Source of the DNA: Haloarcula salinisoli
GTDB taxonomy: Archaea > Halobacteriota > Halobacteria > Halobacteriales > Haloarculaceae
Length of the DNA: 64,000 nt
Assembly (NCBI RefSeq): GCF_019599405.1
Contig: NZ_RKLQ01000001.1
Span: 620,001 to 684,000, forward strand
Direction: 5' to 3'
Of the stretch, positions 42,779 through 52,841 are shown piece by piece. The notes under the pieces were generated by a model that saw nothing but the letters and a program-made list of their open reading frames with translations, was not told the DNA's origin and searched no databases. The translations under genes and the position numbers were made by a program. Within the stretch, counting starts at the first letter, position 1, and every line of letters starts with the position of its first letter.

Positions 42779-44083
42779 TCAGTCGGCCAGCAGGTCGTCG
42801 AAGGCGCCACTGGCCGGGTGGGCGTGACAGTAGGTCCCGACCGTGGCGTATTCGGTCAGCCCGTCGTGGTCGCCGTCGATGCCGTCGCCGCGCTCGACGT
42901 CGAACGCGAAGGTGGCGTCACCATCGACGGTCGCGGCGGAGTAGTGGAACTCGTGGCCCCGCCGACGGCTCCCCGCGGGTGCGACCGGCGAGTCGCGGCG
43001 AGCGCGCAGTTCCACGTGGTCCAGCGCCTGGTAGCGCTCGCGCATCTCGACGGTCGCCGGGAGGACGCCGGCCATTTCATAACTACGGCCCTCGACGGTT
43101 GTCAGTGACTCCGACAGGGCCATCAGCCCGCCACACTCCCCGTAGACAGGTAGTCCATCTGCCGCCCTGGCCGCGAGGTCGTCGAGCGTCGCGGAGTCCG
43201 AAAGCGTCTCGGCGTGCAGTTCCGGGTAGCCGCCGGGGAGGTAGACGGCGTCGGCGTCGGGCACCGGGTCGCCGGCCAGTGGTGAGAACGGGGCAACGGC
43301 GCCGTCGAAGCGCTCCCGCAGGCTCGGATACCGGAAACAGAACGCGGCGTCACTGGCGACGGCGAGCGTCCGTTCGGCGTCGGCCCAGCGACCGGTTTCG
43401 AGCGGGCGTTCGGGGTCCGCCGCTGGCGGCTCGCGGGCGAGGGCGGCGATGGCATCGGCGTCGATGGTCTCGGCCGCTTCGTCGAGCGCACCTTCGTCGA
43501 CCGGCGACTCGGTGCCCATCTCCAGGCCGAGATGCCGGTCGGGAATCTCCAGGTCCGACGTGGGCGGGACGCGTCCGAGATACGCGATATCGTCGGGTAG
43601 CGCCTCGCGGATACCGTCGGCGTGGCGCCCCCCGTGAGCGCGCTGTGCGACGACGCCGGCGACGTCGATATCGACGCCGGAATGGGCGGCGTACTCCCTG
43701 AACCCGAGCGCCGTCGCGCCGACGCTTTGCATCCCCGCTTTGGCGTCGACCACCAGGACGACCGGGAGGTCGAGCACCTCGGCGACGCGGGCCGTCGACA
43801 CCTTCGTCCCGTCGTACAGGCCCATCATCCCCTCGACGACGCAGACGTCGCCCTCGCCCCGCCAGTAGGTCCGCCGGGTGCCCTCTTCGCCGGCCAGCCA
43901 GGGGTCCAGCGACCGCGATGGTTTGCCCGCGACGGCGGTGTGGTGGCTCGGGTCGATGAAGTCCGGCCCCGCCTTCGCTGGCTGGGGGTCGTAGCCCGCT
44001 GCCTCCAGGGCCCGCATGGTCGCCATCGCTGCCACGGTCTTGCCGACGCCCGAGGCGGTCCCGCCCAGCACGACCCCCTTCAT
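42779..44083 (-). CDS. cbiA: Cobyrinate a,c-diamide synthase
   Basis: A 434-residue amidotransferase of cobamide synthesis, adding two amides to cobyrinate using glutamine and ATP. The N-terminal P-loop domain starts with GGTASGVGKT (7-16). The C-terminal class I glutaminase-like domain has the nucleophile Cys in YGECGGLMAL, with His late in GTYCHAHP. It is adjacent to and overlapped by cobT. Other cobalamin genes are not in this window. Confidence 0.95.
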   Translation of the reverse strand: MKGVVLGGTASGVGKTVAAMATMRALEAAGYDPQPAKAGPDFIDPSHHTAVAGKPSRSLDPWLAGEEGTRRTYWRGEGDVCVVEGMMGLYDGTKVSTARVAEVLDLPVVLVVDAKAGMQSVGATALGFREYAAHSGVDIDVAGVVAQRAHGGRHADGIREALPDDIAYLGRVPPTSDLEIPDRHLGLEMGTESPVDEGALDEAAETIDADAIAALAREPPAADPERPLETGRWADAERTLAVASDAAFCFRYPSLRERFDGAVAPFSPLAGDPVPDADAVYLPGGYPELHAETLSDSATLDDLAARAADGLPVYGECGGLMALSESLTTVEGRSYEMAGVLPATVEMRERYQALDHVELRARRDSPVAPAGSRRRGHEFHYSAATVDGDATFAFDVERGDGIDGDHDGLTEYATVGTYCHAHPASGAFDDLLAD

Positions 44084-45132
44084 CGGGACGCACCGCCGGC
44101 GTTCGGCGTCGTGTCGGCCGCGTGCTCACCCAGCAGGTCGTCGTACACCGCCGCGAAGCGCTCGCGGACGTCGGCCATCGGTATCCCGGCCCGGTCGGCC
44201 ATCGTCAGCGCCCCGCCCATGCCGACGCCCTCCTTGGCTTCGCCGGCGACGAACCGCTCCATGGCGACGTGGTCGCTCGCGTCGAAGCCGGGGTCGGTGA
44301 CGGTCAGGTCGAGGTCGAGGTCTGTGGCACTGGATCGGAGGTCCACCGTCCGGTCGTCGGCGACGTAGCTCGTCGTCGCCAGTCCGAGCCGCCCCTCGTA
44401 GCCGGTGTGGCGGACCAGGGCCCCAACGGCGAGTTGCTGTGTGCCGCCGGCCAGTGTCACTGCGGTGTCGGTCTCGACGGCCCCGGTGGTGAGTCCGGCG
44501 AGCGTCGCGAGCACCGGGTCACCCATCCGCCGCACTGCTCGCTTGGGTTCACCCGCGGCGTCGCCCGGCTCCATCGAACTCGCTTCGAGCCCCTCGCGGA
44601 CGGCCTGCTCCTTTCGTTCGATTGGGTTCTCGGGCAACGACGAGGAGACCATCGCCTCCTCGCCAAGCGCCCGCAAAACGCCGAGGGCGGTCGTCGTCCC
44701 GCCCGGAATCGTCTCGGCCAGCCACAGTTCGTTCGTCGGGAGCTTGCGGCCGAACTGCCGGGCCGCCTCGAACGCCCCGTACGCCGTCGGTACCGGGTCC
44801 TGCTCACCGATGTCCCGGCCGACGCCGGCACCGACCGAGACCGTGGGTGCGGCCGTGGGTTCGGCAAGCCCGCCGTCGACGACTGTCAACTCGACGTCCA
44901 GGAGCTCTCGCACTGCCCGCGTCACCAGCGCCGGCGTCGGACAGCCGCTCGGACTCACTGGGACCGTCTCGGTCCGGACCGGCCGTCCGTACGTGAGCAG
45001 TTCCGCGTCCGCCGCGGGCGTCGTCGACAGCAGGTCAGCGTCCGCGCCAGCGGCGCTGATACCCTCTCGTCGCGCCGTCTCCGTCGTCCCGGCGACCAGG
45101 ACGAACCGTGTCGCCTCCGGGGACCGTGTCAT
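44080..45132 (-). CDS. cobT: Nicotinate mononucleotide-dependent phosphoribosyltransferase CobT
   Basis: A 350-residue protein of the CobT family that makes the alpha-ribazole phosphate of the lower cobamide ligand from nicotinate mononucleotide. Visible blocks are SVGAGVGRDIGEQDPVP, AETIPGGTTTALGVLRALG and VTLAGGTQQLAVGALVRHTGY. Its last codons overlap the CbiA start by 4 nt, so the two are one operon. The archaeal-type sequence may act on bases other than dimethylbenzimidazole. Confidence 0.92.
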   Translation of the reverse strand: MTRSPEATRFVLVAGTTETARREGISAAGADADLLSTTPAADAELLTYGRPVRTETVPVSPSGCPTPALVTRAVRELLDVELTVVDGGLAEPTAAPTVSVGAGVGRDIGEQDPVPTAYGAFEAARQFGRKLPTNELWLAETIPGGTTTALGVLRALGEEAMVSSSLPENPIERKEQAVREGLEASSMEPGDAAGEPKRAVRRMGDPVLATLAGLTTGAVETDTAVTLAGGTQQLAVGALVRHTGYEGRLGLATTSYVADDRTVDLRSSATDLDLDLTVTDPGFDASDHVAMERFVAGEAKEGVGMGGALTMADRAGIPMADVRERFAAVYDDLLGEHAADTTPNAGGASR

Positions 45133-45332
45133 ACTAGTTTGGACTACTGCAACCGGACTTTAACGCTCCGGTCGTGCCAGGAAGTGTGGGCGTCGAATGC
45201 GTGGCTGGGTCGAGAGGCCGTCGGTCTCTCGTCTCGATGAGCGAGTCACGCAGGCAGCAGGAAAACCGAACATGACCGGGCGCTCGTCGTGTCGAGAGAT
45301 TCAAGAGCGTCGGGGGCGGGTGTGGGAGTAAG

Positions 45333-46247
45333 ATGCGGCACGACCACATCATCAGCGCCAAACAGCTGTCGCGGGCCGACATCGAGGCGGTGCTCGACCA
45401 CGCGGCCGACATCGCGGCGGACCCGGGAGCCTACGCCGACCGGCACGCCGACACGCTGCTGGGGCTGCTCTTTTTCGAACCCAGCACGCGCACGAAGATG
45501 AGCTTCACGACGGCGATGAAGCGCCTGGGCGGGGACATCGTCGACATGGGGTCGGTGGAGTCCTCCAGCGTGAAGAAGGGTGAGTCCCTGGCCGATACGG
45601 TACGCGTCGTCGAGGGCTATGCCGACGCGCTGGTCCTGCGCCACCCGATGGAGGGGTCGTCGAAGATGGCCAGCGAGTTCGTCGACGTCCCGCTGGTCAA
45701 CGCCGGCGACGGCGCCGGGCAGCACCCGACCCAGACGCTGCTTGACCTCTACACGATACGGGAGAACGCCGGCTTCGACGACCTGACTATCGGTATCATG
45801 GGCGACCTGAAGTACGGTCGCACGGTCCACTCGCTGGCCCACGCGCTGACGAACGTCGACGCCCACCAGCACTTCATCAGCCCCGAGTCCCTGCAGCTGC
45901 CCCGCTCCGTTCGGTACGACCTCCACCAGGAGGGTGCCGAAGTGCGCGAACACACCGAGCTGGACGAAGTCCTCCCGGAACTCGACGTGCTCTATGTCAC
46001 CCGAATCCAGCGCGAGCGGTTCCCCGACGAGAGCGAGTACCGGGCTGTCGCCGGGCAGTACCAGATAGACAGCGAGACTCTCGAGGCCGCCAAGGACGAC
46101 CTGACCGTGATGCATCCGCTGCCCCGCGTCGACGAGATCGCCCACGACATCGACGACACCGACTATGCGACCTATTTCGAACAGGCCCACAACGGCGTCC
46201 CCGTCAGGATGGCGCTGCTCGATATGCTTCTGGAGGCAAACGAATGA
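45333..46247 (+). CDS. pyrB: Aspartate carbamoyltransferase, catalytic subunit
   Basis: A 304-residue ATCase catalytic chain, second step of pyrimidine synthesis. The carbamoyl-phosphate motif is [15 protein letters not shown], with Lys in the position where many bacteria have Arg and Thr instead of the common Glu after [12 protein letters not shown] and [17 protein letters not shown] are conserved. The C-terminus has HPLPRVDEI. It overlaps pyrI by 4 nt. Confidence 0.97.
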   Translation: MRHDHIISAKQLSRADIEAVLDHAADIAADPGAYADRHADTLLGLLFFEPSTRTKMSFTTAMKRLGGDIVDMGSVESSSVKKGESLADTVRVVEGYADALVLRHPMEGSSKMASEFVDVPLVNAGDGAGQHPTQTLLDLYTIRENAGFDDLTIGIMGDLKYGRTVHSLAHALTNVDAHQHFISPESLQLPRSVRYDLHQEGAEVREHTELDEVLPELDVLYVTRIQRERFPDESEYRAVAGQYQIDSETLEAAKDDLTVMHPLPRVDEIAHDIDDTDYATYFEQAHNGVPVRMALLDMLLEANE

Positions 46248-46711
46248 CCGACGACGACCAGCAACTCCGCGTCTCGAAGATACGCAACGGCACCGTCATC
46301 GACCATATCACGGGCGGCCAGGCGCTGAACGTGCTGGCCATTCTGGGCATCGACGGCACCAGCGGCGACTCCGTCTCCGTCGCGATGAACATGCCCTCCG
46401 ACCGGCTGGGGAAGAAAGACATCGTGAAAGTCGAGGGCAAGGAGCTCTCCCAGAACGAGGTCGACGTCCTCTCGCTTATCGCGCCCGCAGCTTCCATCAA
46501 CATCGTCCGGGACTTCGAGGTCGTCGAGAAGGCCCGTGTCGAGCGCCCTTCGATGGTCGAGGGCGTCCTGGAATGTCCCAACCACAACTGCATCTCGACG
46601 GAGGACGAACCGGTCAAGTCCCGTTTTGCCGTCGTCGACGACGGCGTCCGCTGTGAGTACTGCGAGACGATTATCCGGGACAACCTGCCGGCCCACATCC
46701 TCGCGGAGTGA
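46244..46711 (+). CDS. pyrI: Aspartate carbamoyltransferase, regulatory subunit
   Basis: A 155-residue regulatory chain. The N-terminal allosteric domain begins [24 protein letters not shown]. The C-terminal zinc domain has Cys4: CPNHNC, then CEYC. Nucleotide binding (CTP/ATP) would tune ATCase activity. Overlap of 4 nt with pyrB couples the synthesis of the two chains. It is convergent with mobA (3 nt apart). Confidence 0.97.
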   Translation: MTDDDQQLRVSKIRNGTVIDHITGGQALNVLAILGIDGTSGDSVSVAMNMPSDRLGKKDIVKVEGKELSQNEVDVLSLIAPAASINIVRDFEVVEKARVERPSMVEGVLECPNHNCISTEDEPVKSRFAVVDDGVRCEYCETIIRDNLPAHILAE

Positions 46712-46714
46712 GCG

Positions 46715-47308
46715 CTACTCAACGGGCTCTAGCTCCCACAGGCGCGCCTCGGTATCGACGCTTGTGAGCGAGCGCGCCGGAACAGCGCCCTCGACGTCGG
46801 TCACGTCGAGGCGGTCGAGCAGCGACCGGAGGCTCCGCTCGCCGTCGGCCAGTGTCGCCCGCGCCGCCCGCAGTGTCGGTTCGACCCGGTACACTGCGTG
46901 CAGGGGTTCCGGGCCGCCCTCCGTTCGGGGAACGACTGCGTCGCTGCTTTCCAGTCGGCTCCGTAGCCCCGACAGTGCCTCGGCCTCGGCCAGCGGCATA
47001 TCACAGCCCAGCACGACCGCACGGTCGGTGTCCACGGCGGCGAGCGCGGTCGCCAGCCCGGACAGCGGTCCCTCGTCTGGCTGCTCGTCGAGCGCCCACG
47101 CGAGGTCCACGTCGAGTCCCGCCAGCGCGTCGGCGAAGGCGGTCCGCTGGTCCGGCCGGCAGTTCACGACGACGCCGTCGCTCACCGCACCGAGGGTCGC
47201 GACGACGTGGGCGAGCATCGGTCGGCCGTCGAGTTCGGCCAGGGCCTTCTCCCGGTCCCCGAAGCGGGTCGAGCGGCCGCCCGCCACGACGACGCCGGTG
47301 GTGTTCAT
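46715..47308 (-). CDS. mobA: Molybdenum cofactor guanylyltransferase
   Basis: A 197-residue nucleotidyltransferase that adds GMP to molybdopterin. The N-terminal motif VVVAGGRSTRFGDREKALAEL is the GTP-binding and catalytic segment, with VLGCDMPLAE the metal-binding Asp. ATG 47308 (MNTTGVVVAGG) fits the family N-terminus. Divergent from moaB; both belong to the cofactor gene group in 46.7-52.7 kb. Confidence 0.93.
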   Translation of the reverse strand: MNTTGVVVAGGRSTRFGDREKALAELDGRPMLAHVVATLGAVSDGVVVNCRPDQRTAFADALAGLDVDLAWALDEQPDEGPLSGLATALAAVDTDRAVVLGCDMPLAEAEALSGLRSRLESSDAVVPRTEGGPEPLHAVYRVEPTLRAARATLADGERSLRSLLDRLDVTDVEGAVPARSLTSVDTEARLWELEPVE

Positions 47309-47385
47309 AGACGGGCGAACGCACGCGCTGCAGTTACCTGTAGGTATCCCCGACAGTTTTGCCCCACGGGGCCGCTGTCGGGGGT

Positions 47386-47934
47386 ATGAGCGACCACGAG
47401 GATCACGACCACGGAGACGGCTCGCACGGGGACGACAACCACGACGACCACCACGCACACGACGAAGACGCGGTCTCGATTGCCGTCGTCACCGTCTCCT
47501 CCTCGCGCACACTGGAGGAGGACCCCGGCGGTGACGTCATCGAGGCGGCACTGACCGATGCCGGTCACGACGTAACCGACCGATTGCTCGCCACCGACGA
47601 CCGGGTCGCCATCGCCCACGCGGTGACGGGCGCCCTCGAGGCAGGCGCCGACGTGGTGGTGACGACCGGCGGCACCGGGCTGACGGCCGACGACGTGACC
47701 GTCGACGCCACCCGTCCGCTGTTCGACCGCGAGATTCCCGGCTTCGGGGAGCTGTTCCGCTACGTCTCCTTCGAGGAAGTCGGCCCGATGGCGATGGCTT
47801 CGCGGGCCACTGCCGGCGTCGTCGCCGACCGGCTGGTCTTCTGTCTGCCCGGCAGCGAGAACGCGGCCCGCACCGGGAGCGAGCAGCTGGTCGCCCCCGC
47901 TGTGGGTCACCTGCTTGGACTCGTCAGGCGGTGA
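47386..47934 (+). CDS. moaB: Molybdopterin adenylyltransferase MoaB/MogA family
   Basis: A 182-residue MoCF-domain protein. The first 28 residues are a His/Asp-rich lead (DHEDHDHGDGSHGDDNHDDH), a likely metal-binding tail. The fold follows with VVTVSSSRTLEEDPGGD, VVTTGGTGLTADDVTVDATRPL and CLPGSENAARTG, the molybdopterin-binding motifs. It would adenylylate molybdopterin before metal insertion. The His-rich tail is unusual and could bind Mo-competing metals such as Cu, Zn or Ni (inference). Confidence 0.93.
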   Translation: MSDHEDHDHGDGSHGDDNHDDHHAHDEDAVSIAVVTVSSSRTLEEDPGGDVIEAALTDAGHDVTDRLLATDDRVAIAHAVTGALEAGADVVVTTGGTGLTADDVTVDATRPLFDREIPGFGELFRYVSFEEVGPMAMASRATAGVVADRLVFCLPGSENAARTGSEQLVAPAVGHLLGLVRR

Positions 47935-47979
47935 GCGGGCGTTAGCCCGCGAGGCATGTCAGAAAGCGGTCTGACGGTG

Positions 47980-49648
47980 TCAGCACTCACCGGCCCGGTC
48001 GATATCGGTCTCGCCTGCGGTCAGTTCGCTTTCGAGCGTGTCCCGGTCCCCGTCACTGCCGGCCTGGGACGCAGCCACGAAGTGGTCCATCGCGTTCCGG
48101 AGGTGGCCGACACGACACAGCGCCCGGTCAATTTCCGGGCCGTACGCCTCGCCGGCGTCCGACTGAGCCCCTGTGAAGACGCGTTCGGCCTCTCCGAGTG
48201 TGCTGTCGGCCGTCTGAAACTTCGACTTGGCCGCCTCGAAGTTCCTGCCCCGCAGTTCTTGTCGCCCTGCCTCGGCTGTCGCTCGACTCTGTACGACCAG
48301 GCCGTAGCCCTCACTCAGGGACTGCAGGACCGAGGTCCGCTGGAACGCCCGGTCGAACGCGTCGTCGAAGAAGCTGGCCTCGTCGCCGGGTTCCCCGTCC
48401 GAGAACGTCGTCTCCGCACGGTCGGCGGTGGCGCCGGCATCACTGAACGCGGTGTCTGCCTGGTCGTAGTTCTCGTCGCGGAACGCGGCCTCGCCGTCTT
48501 CGAGGTGGTCGCGCGCGTCGAGAACGTCTACGTACCCGTCCGAGAGCGACTGCATCGCCGTCGCCCGCTCCTGGGCTGTCTGGAACTCCTCGACGCACTC
48601 GTCGTCCCGGACGGTCGCCCCCTCCTCGAATCGGTCCGACGCTGTCGTCGCGTCCTCGCTCCCGTCCCTGAGAGCTGTCCGCGGGTCGCCGTCGCCCGCC
48701 TTTCGATGGCCGATTCCGCGGCGCTGACGTGGTCGCGGCTATCGAGCAACGAGATGTACCCCGCGGACAGTCGGTCGAGTGCGCGACTCCGTTCCTCACC
48801 CGTCGTGAGCTCGCTCTGGAGGTCGTCGGCCACCCCCTCCATAGCGTCCGTAAACTCCGATTCGGCGTCGCTGAAGCTCGATTGTGCCCCCGAGAACGAC
48901 TCCCTGGCCGCGTCGAACTTCTCCGCGTCGACCTCGTCTTGGGCCGTCTGTACCCCGTCGATTCCCGCGACGTACGTGTCGTACCCGACTGCGAGACCCT
49001 CGACACCGACGATATACCCGAGCAGTGTGTCGACGCCAGAGCTCAGCGCATCGTACCTGGCTTCGACCGCACGGAGGCGCTCGCGGTCCGCCGATGCGAG
49101 TGCCGTCTCGGCGTCCTCCTGGTCGGTACGTGCGGCCGCGCTGGCAGTCGTCGCCTCCGCTAGCGTCGCGCTCGCGGCGTCGGTATCGATGTCGTCGCCG
49201 TCGAAACTGTCGTCTACTTCCGCCAGGCGATTGCTTGCTGTGGTGACGTTCGCAACCGCGTCGACTGTCCCACCGACGCCGTCGGCGTACCGCCTGACCG
49301 CTCGAACGTCGGCCTGCTCGGCGCCGTTGTCCTCGGCACGTGCTATCGCTTCGCGAGCGGCCGTCACTCGCTCTCGTGGCTTGCTGGCGTCGAACGTCCG
49401 TCGTTGGGTGTCGCTCTCAGAAGGCGTTCCCTCACCATCGGAGCCGTTGTCAGGACCATCGGTCCCGTCTCCGTTCTGGAACTCGTCGACCGAGAGCGCG
49501 GCCTTGTTGAGTTGCCCGACGGCCACCGCGAGATTGTCCGCGGCGCTGGGCTCGTAGGTCCCCTGTGCGTTCTCGGAGTCGCCGAGCGCACTACAGCCGG
49601 CGATACCGGCCGTGCCAGCGTGCCCAGTAGAAATTCGCGCCGTCCCAT
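47980..49648 (-). pseudogene. Frameshifted Tat-lipoprotein with helical repeats
   Basis: One gene is broken by two apparent single-base losses. The reading begins MGRREFLLGTLA (ATG 49648). One missing base near 49612-49616 shifts it; the next frame continues with TAGIAGCSALGD, so the intact N-terminus is a twin-arginine lipoprotein signal with lipobox AGC. A second loss in the T-run at 48701-48703 shifts it again. The final part runs to the stop at 47980. Adding one base at each place gives an intact 556-residue protein. The mature part is a series of helical repeats sharing SxGYxxLLDSRDHxxxAE. Sequencing errors are an alternative. Confidence 0.7.
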
Positions 49649-49760
49649 GCGTTCTCATGCGATTCGGACCACGTAACTGTTCTGGCGGTCGCGTTCGATT
49701 CGGGCGCGGTGGCATCGCCCTTGCCAGCACGCTTATTCTCTCCCACACTATCTATGTCCT

Positions 49761-50497
49761 ATGGACGGTGACGAACGCGGACCTCCCGTCTTTATCGTGG
49801 CCGTTCTCGGCCGGATACGGGGGCTATCGCGACGAAAACTGGTAGTTGGGAGCGGTGTTCTTACCACACTCGTCGTCGTCGCCCTGCTACTCGCTCTCGT
49901 TCCGACAGGAGTCTCGGACTGGTCGTCAGCGATAGCGCCTCCCTCAGCGCCACGCCGGCGACGCCCGACAACGAGACGCTGACCGACACCGGGTACGAAC
50001 TCAACGACACCGACACCGTCACCGTCGAACGGCAATTCACTGTCGCCGGGCGAGACCGGACCGTCGTGGTGAACAACCCCCAGCGCGTCTACCACAAGCC
50101 GGTCGCGGTGGGCAACCGGACGGTGACAGGCGGGGTGTTCGCCACTGCCTCGACACCGGCGATAAACGTCGCGGGCTCTCCCCGGAATCCGATCGCCGAA
50201 GAGAGCCACAGGGAACTGCTCGGCCGGTTCCAGTCGAATCTCGGCGTCGCCGATACCGCGACGGTCGAGAACGTCACGACCCACGAGGCCGTCATGCTAG
50301 GCAGTCAGACGACCGTGACGCAGTTCGAGACGAACCTCTCGGTCGACGGGGAGCGACGCGAGTTCGCTATTTACGTTACGACAGCGCGCGCGGGCGGCGA
50401 TATCGTCGTCGCAATCGGCGGGCACCCGACGGCCTTTGCCGACGAGCGTGTCGCTATCATGCGGCTCATCTACGCCGTCGAGGCCGGCGGCCGGTAA
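49761..50497 (+). pseudogene. Frameshifted DUF6517-like membrane-anchored protein
   Basis: ATG 49761 opens a frame with a transmembrane anchor (about residues 27-48, VVGSGVLTTLVVVALLLALV) that stops near 49982. The downstream frame continues without a stop from about 49917 to 50497, reading LTDTGYELNDTDTVTVERQF, then VAGRDRTVVVNNPQRVYHKP and the conserved region NVTTHEAVMLGSQTTVTQFE of DUF6517 proteins. One base added near 49911-49919 (VSG-LVVSDSASLS) restores a 245-residue protein. It is divergent from, and close to, the other frameshifted gene, suggesting linked function or a local sequencing problem. Confidence 0.7.
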
Positions 50498-50541
50498 CGG
50501 ATATCCCTATCGTTTTCCGTTCGGTCGCGGAAGGGCGACCC

Positions 50542-51024
50542 ATGACAGAGGAGTTCACGCACGTCGACGCGGACGGCGACGCGCAGATGGTCGACGTCGG
50601 CGAGAAGGCCGACACACAGCGCCGCGCGGTCGCGCGGGGGGAGATTCGCCTCTCGACGGCCACACTCGATGCAATTTCCGCCGACGACATCGGCAAAGGC
50701 GACGTGCTGACGACGGCCCGAATCGGCGCCATCCAGGCGGTCAAGCACACCTGGGAGACGATTCCGATGTGCCACCAGATTCCCATCACGAACGTCGAGA
50801 CGGACTTTTCGGTCGGGGACGGCGCCGTCGAATGCACCGTCGCCGTCGAGACGGTCGGCAAGACTGGCTGCGAGATGGAGGCCCTGGAGGGCGTGACGAC
50901 GGGACTGAACGTCGTCTGGGACATGGTGAAAGCAAGCGAGAAAGACGACGACGGGCAGTACCCCACGGCGGCTATCGAAGACGTCCGCGTCGTCGAGAAG
51001 ACGAAGTCGGCGCTGGGCGAGTAA
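50542..51024 (+). CDS. moaC: Cyclic pyranopterin monophosphate synthase
   Basis: A 160-residue MoaC, which converts the MoaA product to cyclic pyranopterin monophosphate. Conserved blocks are MVDVGEKADTQRRAVARGEI, KGDVLTTARIGAIQAVKHT and the active-site IPMCHQIPI, then TGCEMEALEGVTTGLNVVWDMVK. It is in full frame, between the frameshifted pair and the DUF4382 protein. Confidence 0.97.
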   Translation: MTEEFTHVDADGDAQMVDVGEKADTQRRAVARGEIRLSTATLDAISADDIGKGDVLTTARIGAIQAVKHTWETIPMCHQIPITNVETDFSVGDGAVECTVAVETVGKTGCEMEALEGVTTGLNVVWDMVKASEKDDDGQYPTAAIEDVRVVEKTKSALGE

Positions 51025-51029
51025 GGGCC

Positions 51030-51752
51030 TCAGCGAGACGGTGTCGTCGCGTCGGCGGTGCCGGTACTCGTCTCGCCGTCCTCGGTCGCCGTGGTCGCGC
51101 TCGCGTCTTCGGTCGCCGTCTCGGTCATAGTCGCGTCCTCGGCGGTGTACTCTTCCTCGCCGTACAGCACTTTCGTCCCCGTGGCGACCGGCTGGATGAT
51201 GTAGCCGTTGGGGCCACGCTTGACCGGCGTGAAGTCGGCGATGAACCTGGTCGTCTCTTCCTCCCGAATCTCGAACGCCGCGTTGAACTTCAGCGGCGCG
51301 TTGCCGGGGGTGTCGACCGTCGTCTCGCTCCCGTCGTCGAGGGTCCCCTCGACGCCCGTGACGTCGAGCTGGAGATACCGGTAGTCGCCCGTCTCGACCT
51401 CGGTCTCGTCCAGCAGCTGGGTGTTGGCGCCCTGCAACTGGACGAGGTCGGCCTCCTGTGGCTCCTCGAACTCGATGTAACGGCGGCCGTCGGCGTCGGT
51501 GCCGTCCTCGGTGGCCGTCTCCGGCGTCTCTTCGGCCGACTCGGTGCCAGATTCGGCGGGCTTGACCCAGATACCCGCAATCGTCACGACACAGGACTCG
51601 AAGTCGGCGATGTCGCCCGGCATATCGGTGACACTCGTCGCGAGCGTGCCGTAGGTCTTTGTACCGTCTCCGCCTGTCGAGCCGCTACAGCCGGCGATGA
51701 GGCCAGCTGTCGCGGCGACCCCTGCTGTCTGTAGATACTGTCGTCGGTTCAC
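51030..51752 (-). CDS. DUF4382 lipoprotein
   Basis: A 240-residue Tat-exported lipoprotein. Start is GTG 51752: VNRRQYLQTAGVAATAGLIAGCSG, a twin-arginine-like lead and lipobox AGC. Residues about 30-150 match DUF4382 (GTLATSVTDMPGDIADFESCVVTIAGIWVKP). The tail is Thr/Ala/Glu-rich (TETATEDASATTATEDGETS), a probable O-glycosylated spacer. Function unknown; it would stand on the outer face of the membrane. Convergent with moaC. Confidence 0.85.
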   Translation of the reverse strand: MNRRQYLQTAGVAATAGLIAGCSGSTGGDGTKTYGTLATSVTDMPGDIADFESCVVTIAGIWVKPAESGTESAEETPETATEDGTDADGRRYIEFEEPQEADLVQLQGANTQLLDETEVETGDYRYLQLDVTGVEGTLDDGSETTVDTPGNAPLKFNAAFEIREEETTRFIADFTPVKRGPNGYIIQPVATGTKVLYGEEEYTAEDATMTETATEDASATTATEDGETSTGTADATTPSR

Positions 51753-51851
51753 GCCTGATACATCGGCCAGCCTGTGAAGTGCTTGGTGGCCGACGTGGTG
51801 GTTGTTTCCCGAGCGGAAACACCTACGTGGGACGGCCAGCAAAACAGTCGT

Positions 51852-52679
51852 ATGCAGGTCCTGGGGATCGTGGGCGACTCCGACAGCGGGAAGACGACGC
51901 TGGTCGAACGGCTCGTCGAGCGCTGTGACGGCAGCGTCGCCACCGTGAAGCACTGTACAGACTCGCCGGATATCGACACCGAGGGGAAAGACACCGCCCG
52001 ACACCGGGCAGCCGGCGCCGCACAGACCGTTGCGCTGACCGACGATGGCGAGTGGTTCGCCACCGGCGAGTCACGCTCGCTGACCGACACGCTCGACGCG
52101 CTGGCGCCCGACTACGACTACACGTTCGTCGAGGGGTGCAGCGACGCCTCGCTCCCGAAGGTCGTCCTGGGTGAGCGCGAGGCCGCCGACCCGGTGCTCT
52201 CCCGGTTCGACAGCGGCCAGGGTGCCGACCTCGACGAAATCCTCGACGCGCTCGATGAACGGGACCCCTATATCACGCTGGAGACGCTCGTCGAGTCGGT
52301 CAAGCGCTCGCCCGACGAAGACCGTTCGGGGGCTATCGCCACCTTCACCGGCCGCGTGCGGGCGAGAGACGGACCCGAGGACCCGCCGACGGAGTTCCTG
52401 GAGTTCGAGCGCTACGACGGGGTCGCCCGGGAGCGGATGGCCACCCTGCGGCGGGAACTGGAAGCTCGCGACGGCGTCCACGCCGTCCGGCTCCACCACA
52501 AGACCGGCGTCGTCGAGGCCGGGGAGGACATCGTTTTCGTGGTCATCCTGGCCGGCCACCGCGGGGAGGCCTTCGCCGCCGTCCAGGACGGCATCAACCG
52601 ACTGAAAGCGGAGGTCCCACTGTTCAAGAAGGAAGTCACCGTCGACGAGGAGTTCTGGGCCCACGAGCGGGAGTGTTAG
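51852..52679 (+). CDS. MobB-MoaE fusion (molybdopterin synthase large subunit)
   Basis: A 275-residue two-domain protein. Residues 1-135 are MobB-like with P-loop VGDSDSGKTTLVERLVERC and KHCTDSPDIDTEGKDTARHRAAGA. Residues 145-275 are MoaE, with RSGAIATFTGRVRA, RDGVHAVRLHHKTGVVEAGEDIVFV and the final LFKKEVTVDEEFW, which contains the active-site Lys motif. MoaE with MoaD makes molybdopterin; no moaD is nearby. The fusion is known in haloarchaea. ATG 51852 is followed at once by the P-loop domain. Confidence 0.93.
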   Translation: MQVLGIVGDSDSGKTTLVERLVERCDGSVATVKHCTDSPDIDTEGKDTARHRAAGAAQTVALTDDGEWFATGESRSLTDTLDALAPDYDYTFVEGCSDASLPKVVLGEREAADPVLSRFDSGQGADLDEILDALDERDPYITLETLVESVKRSPDEDRSGAIATFTGRVRARDGPEDPPTEFLEFERYDGVARERMATLRRELEARDGVHAVRLHHKTGVVEAGEDIVFVVILAGHRGEAFAAVQDGINRLKAEVPLFKKEVTVDEEFWAHEREC

Positions 52680-52841
52680 CGTCTCCATACTCGATTCGGT
52701 TTACAGCAACGCTTCTTCCTGAGACGGACATCTGTGGCTGTGTCCCGGTAACCGCTCTCCCGGGAAGGTAGGAGACTGCAACCGCCCGTTCGAGCCTGAC
52801 GTCTGTCCCGTTCGGTAGCGACGTATATGCGTCCTCCCCGA

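Noticed and set aside
47956..49557. A 533-codon plus-strand frame opposite the frameshifted lipoprotein
   Set aside because: Its composition (Ser/Arg/Ala-rich, basic) is that of an antisense frame, whereas the minus strand gives acidic, repeat-bearing protein with a Tat lipoprotein signal.
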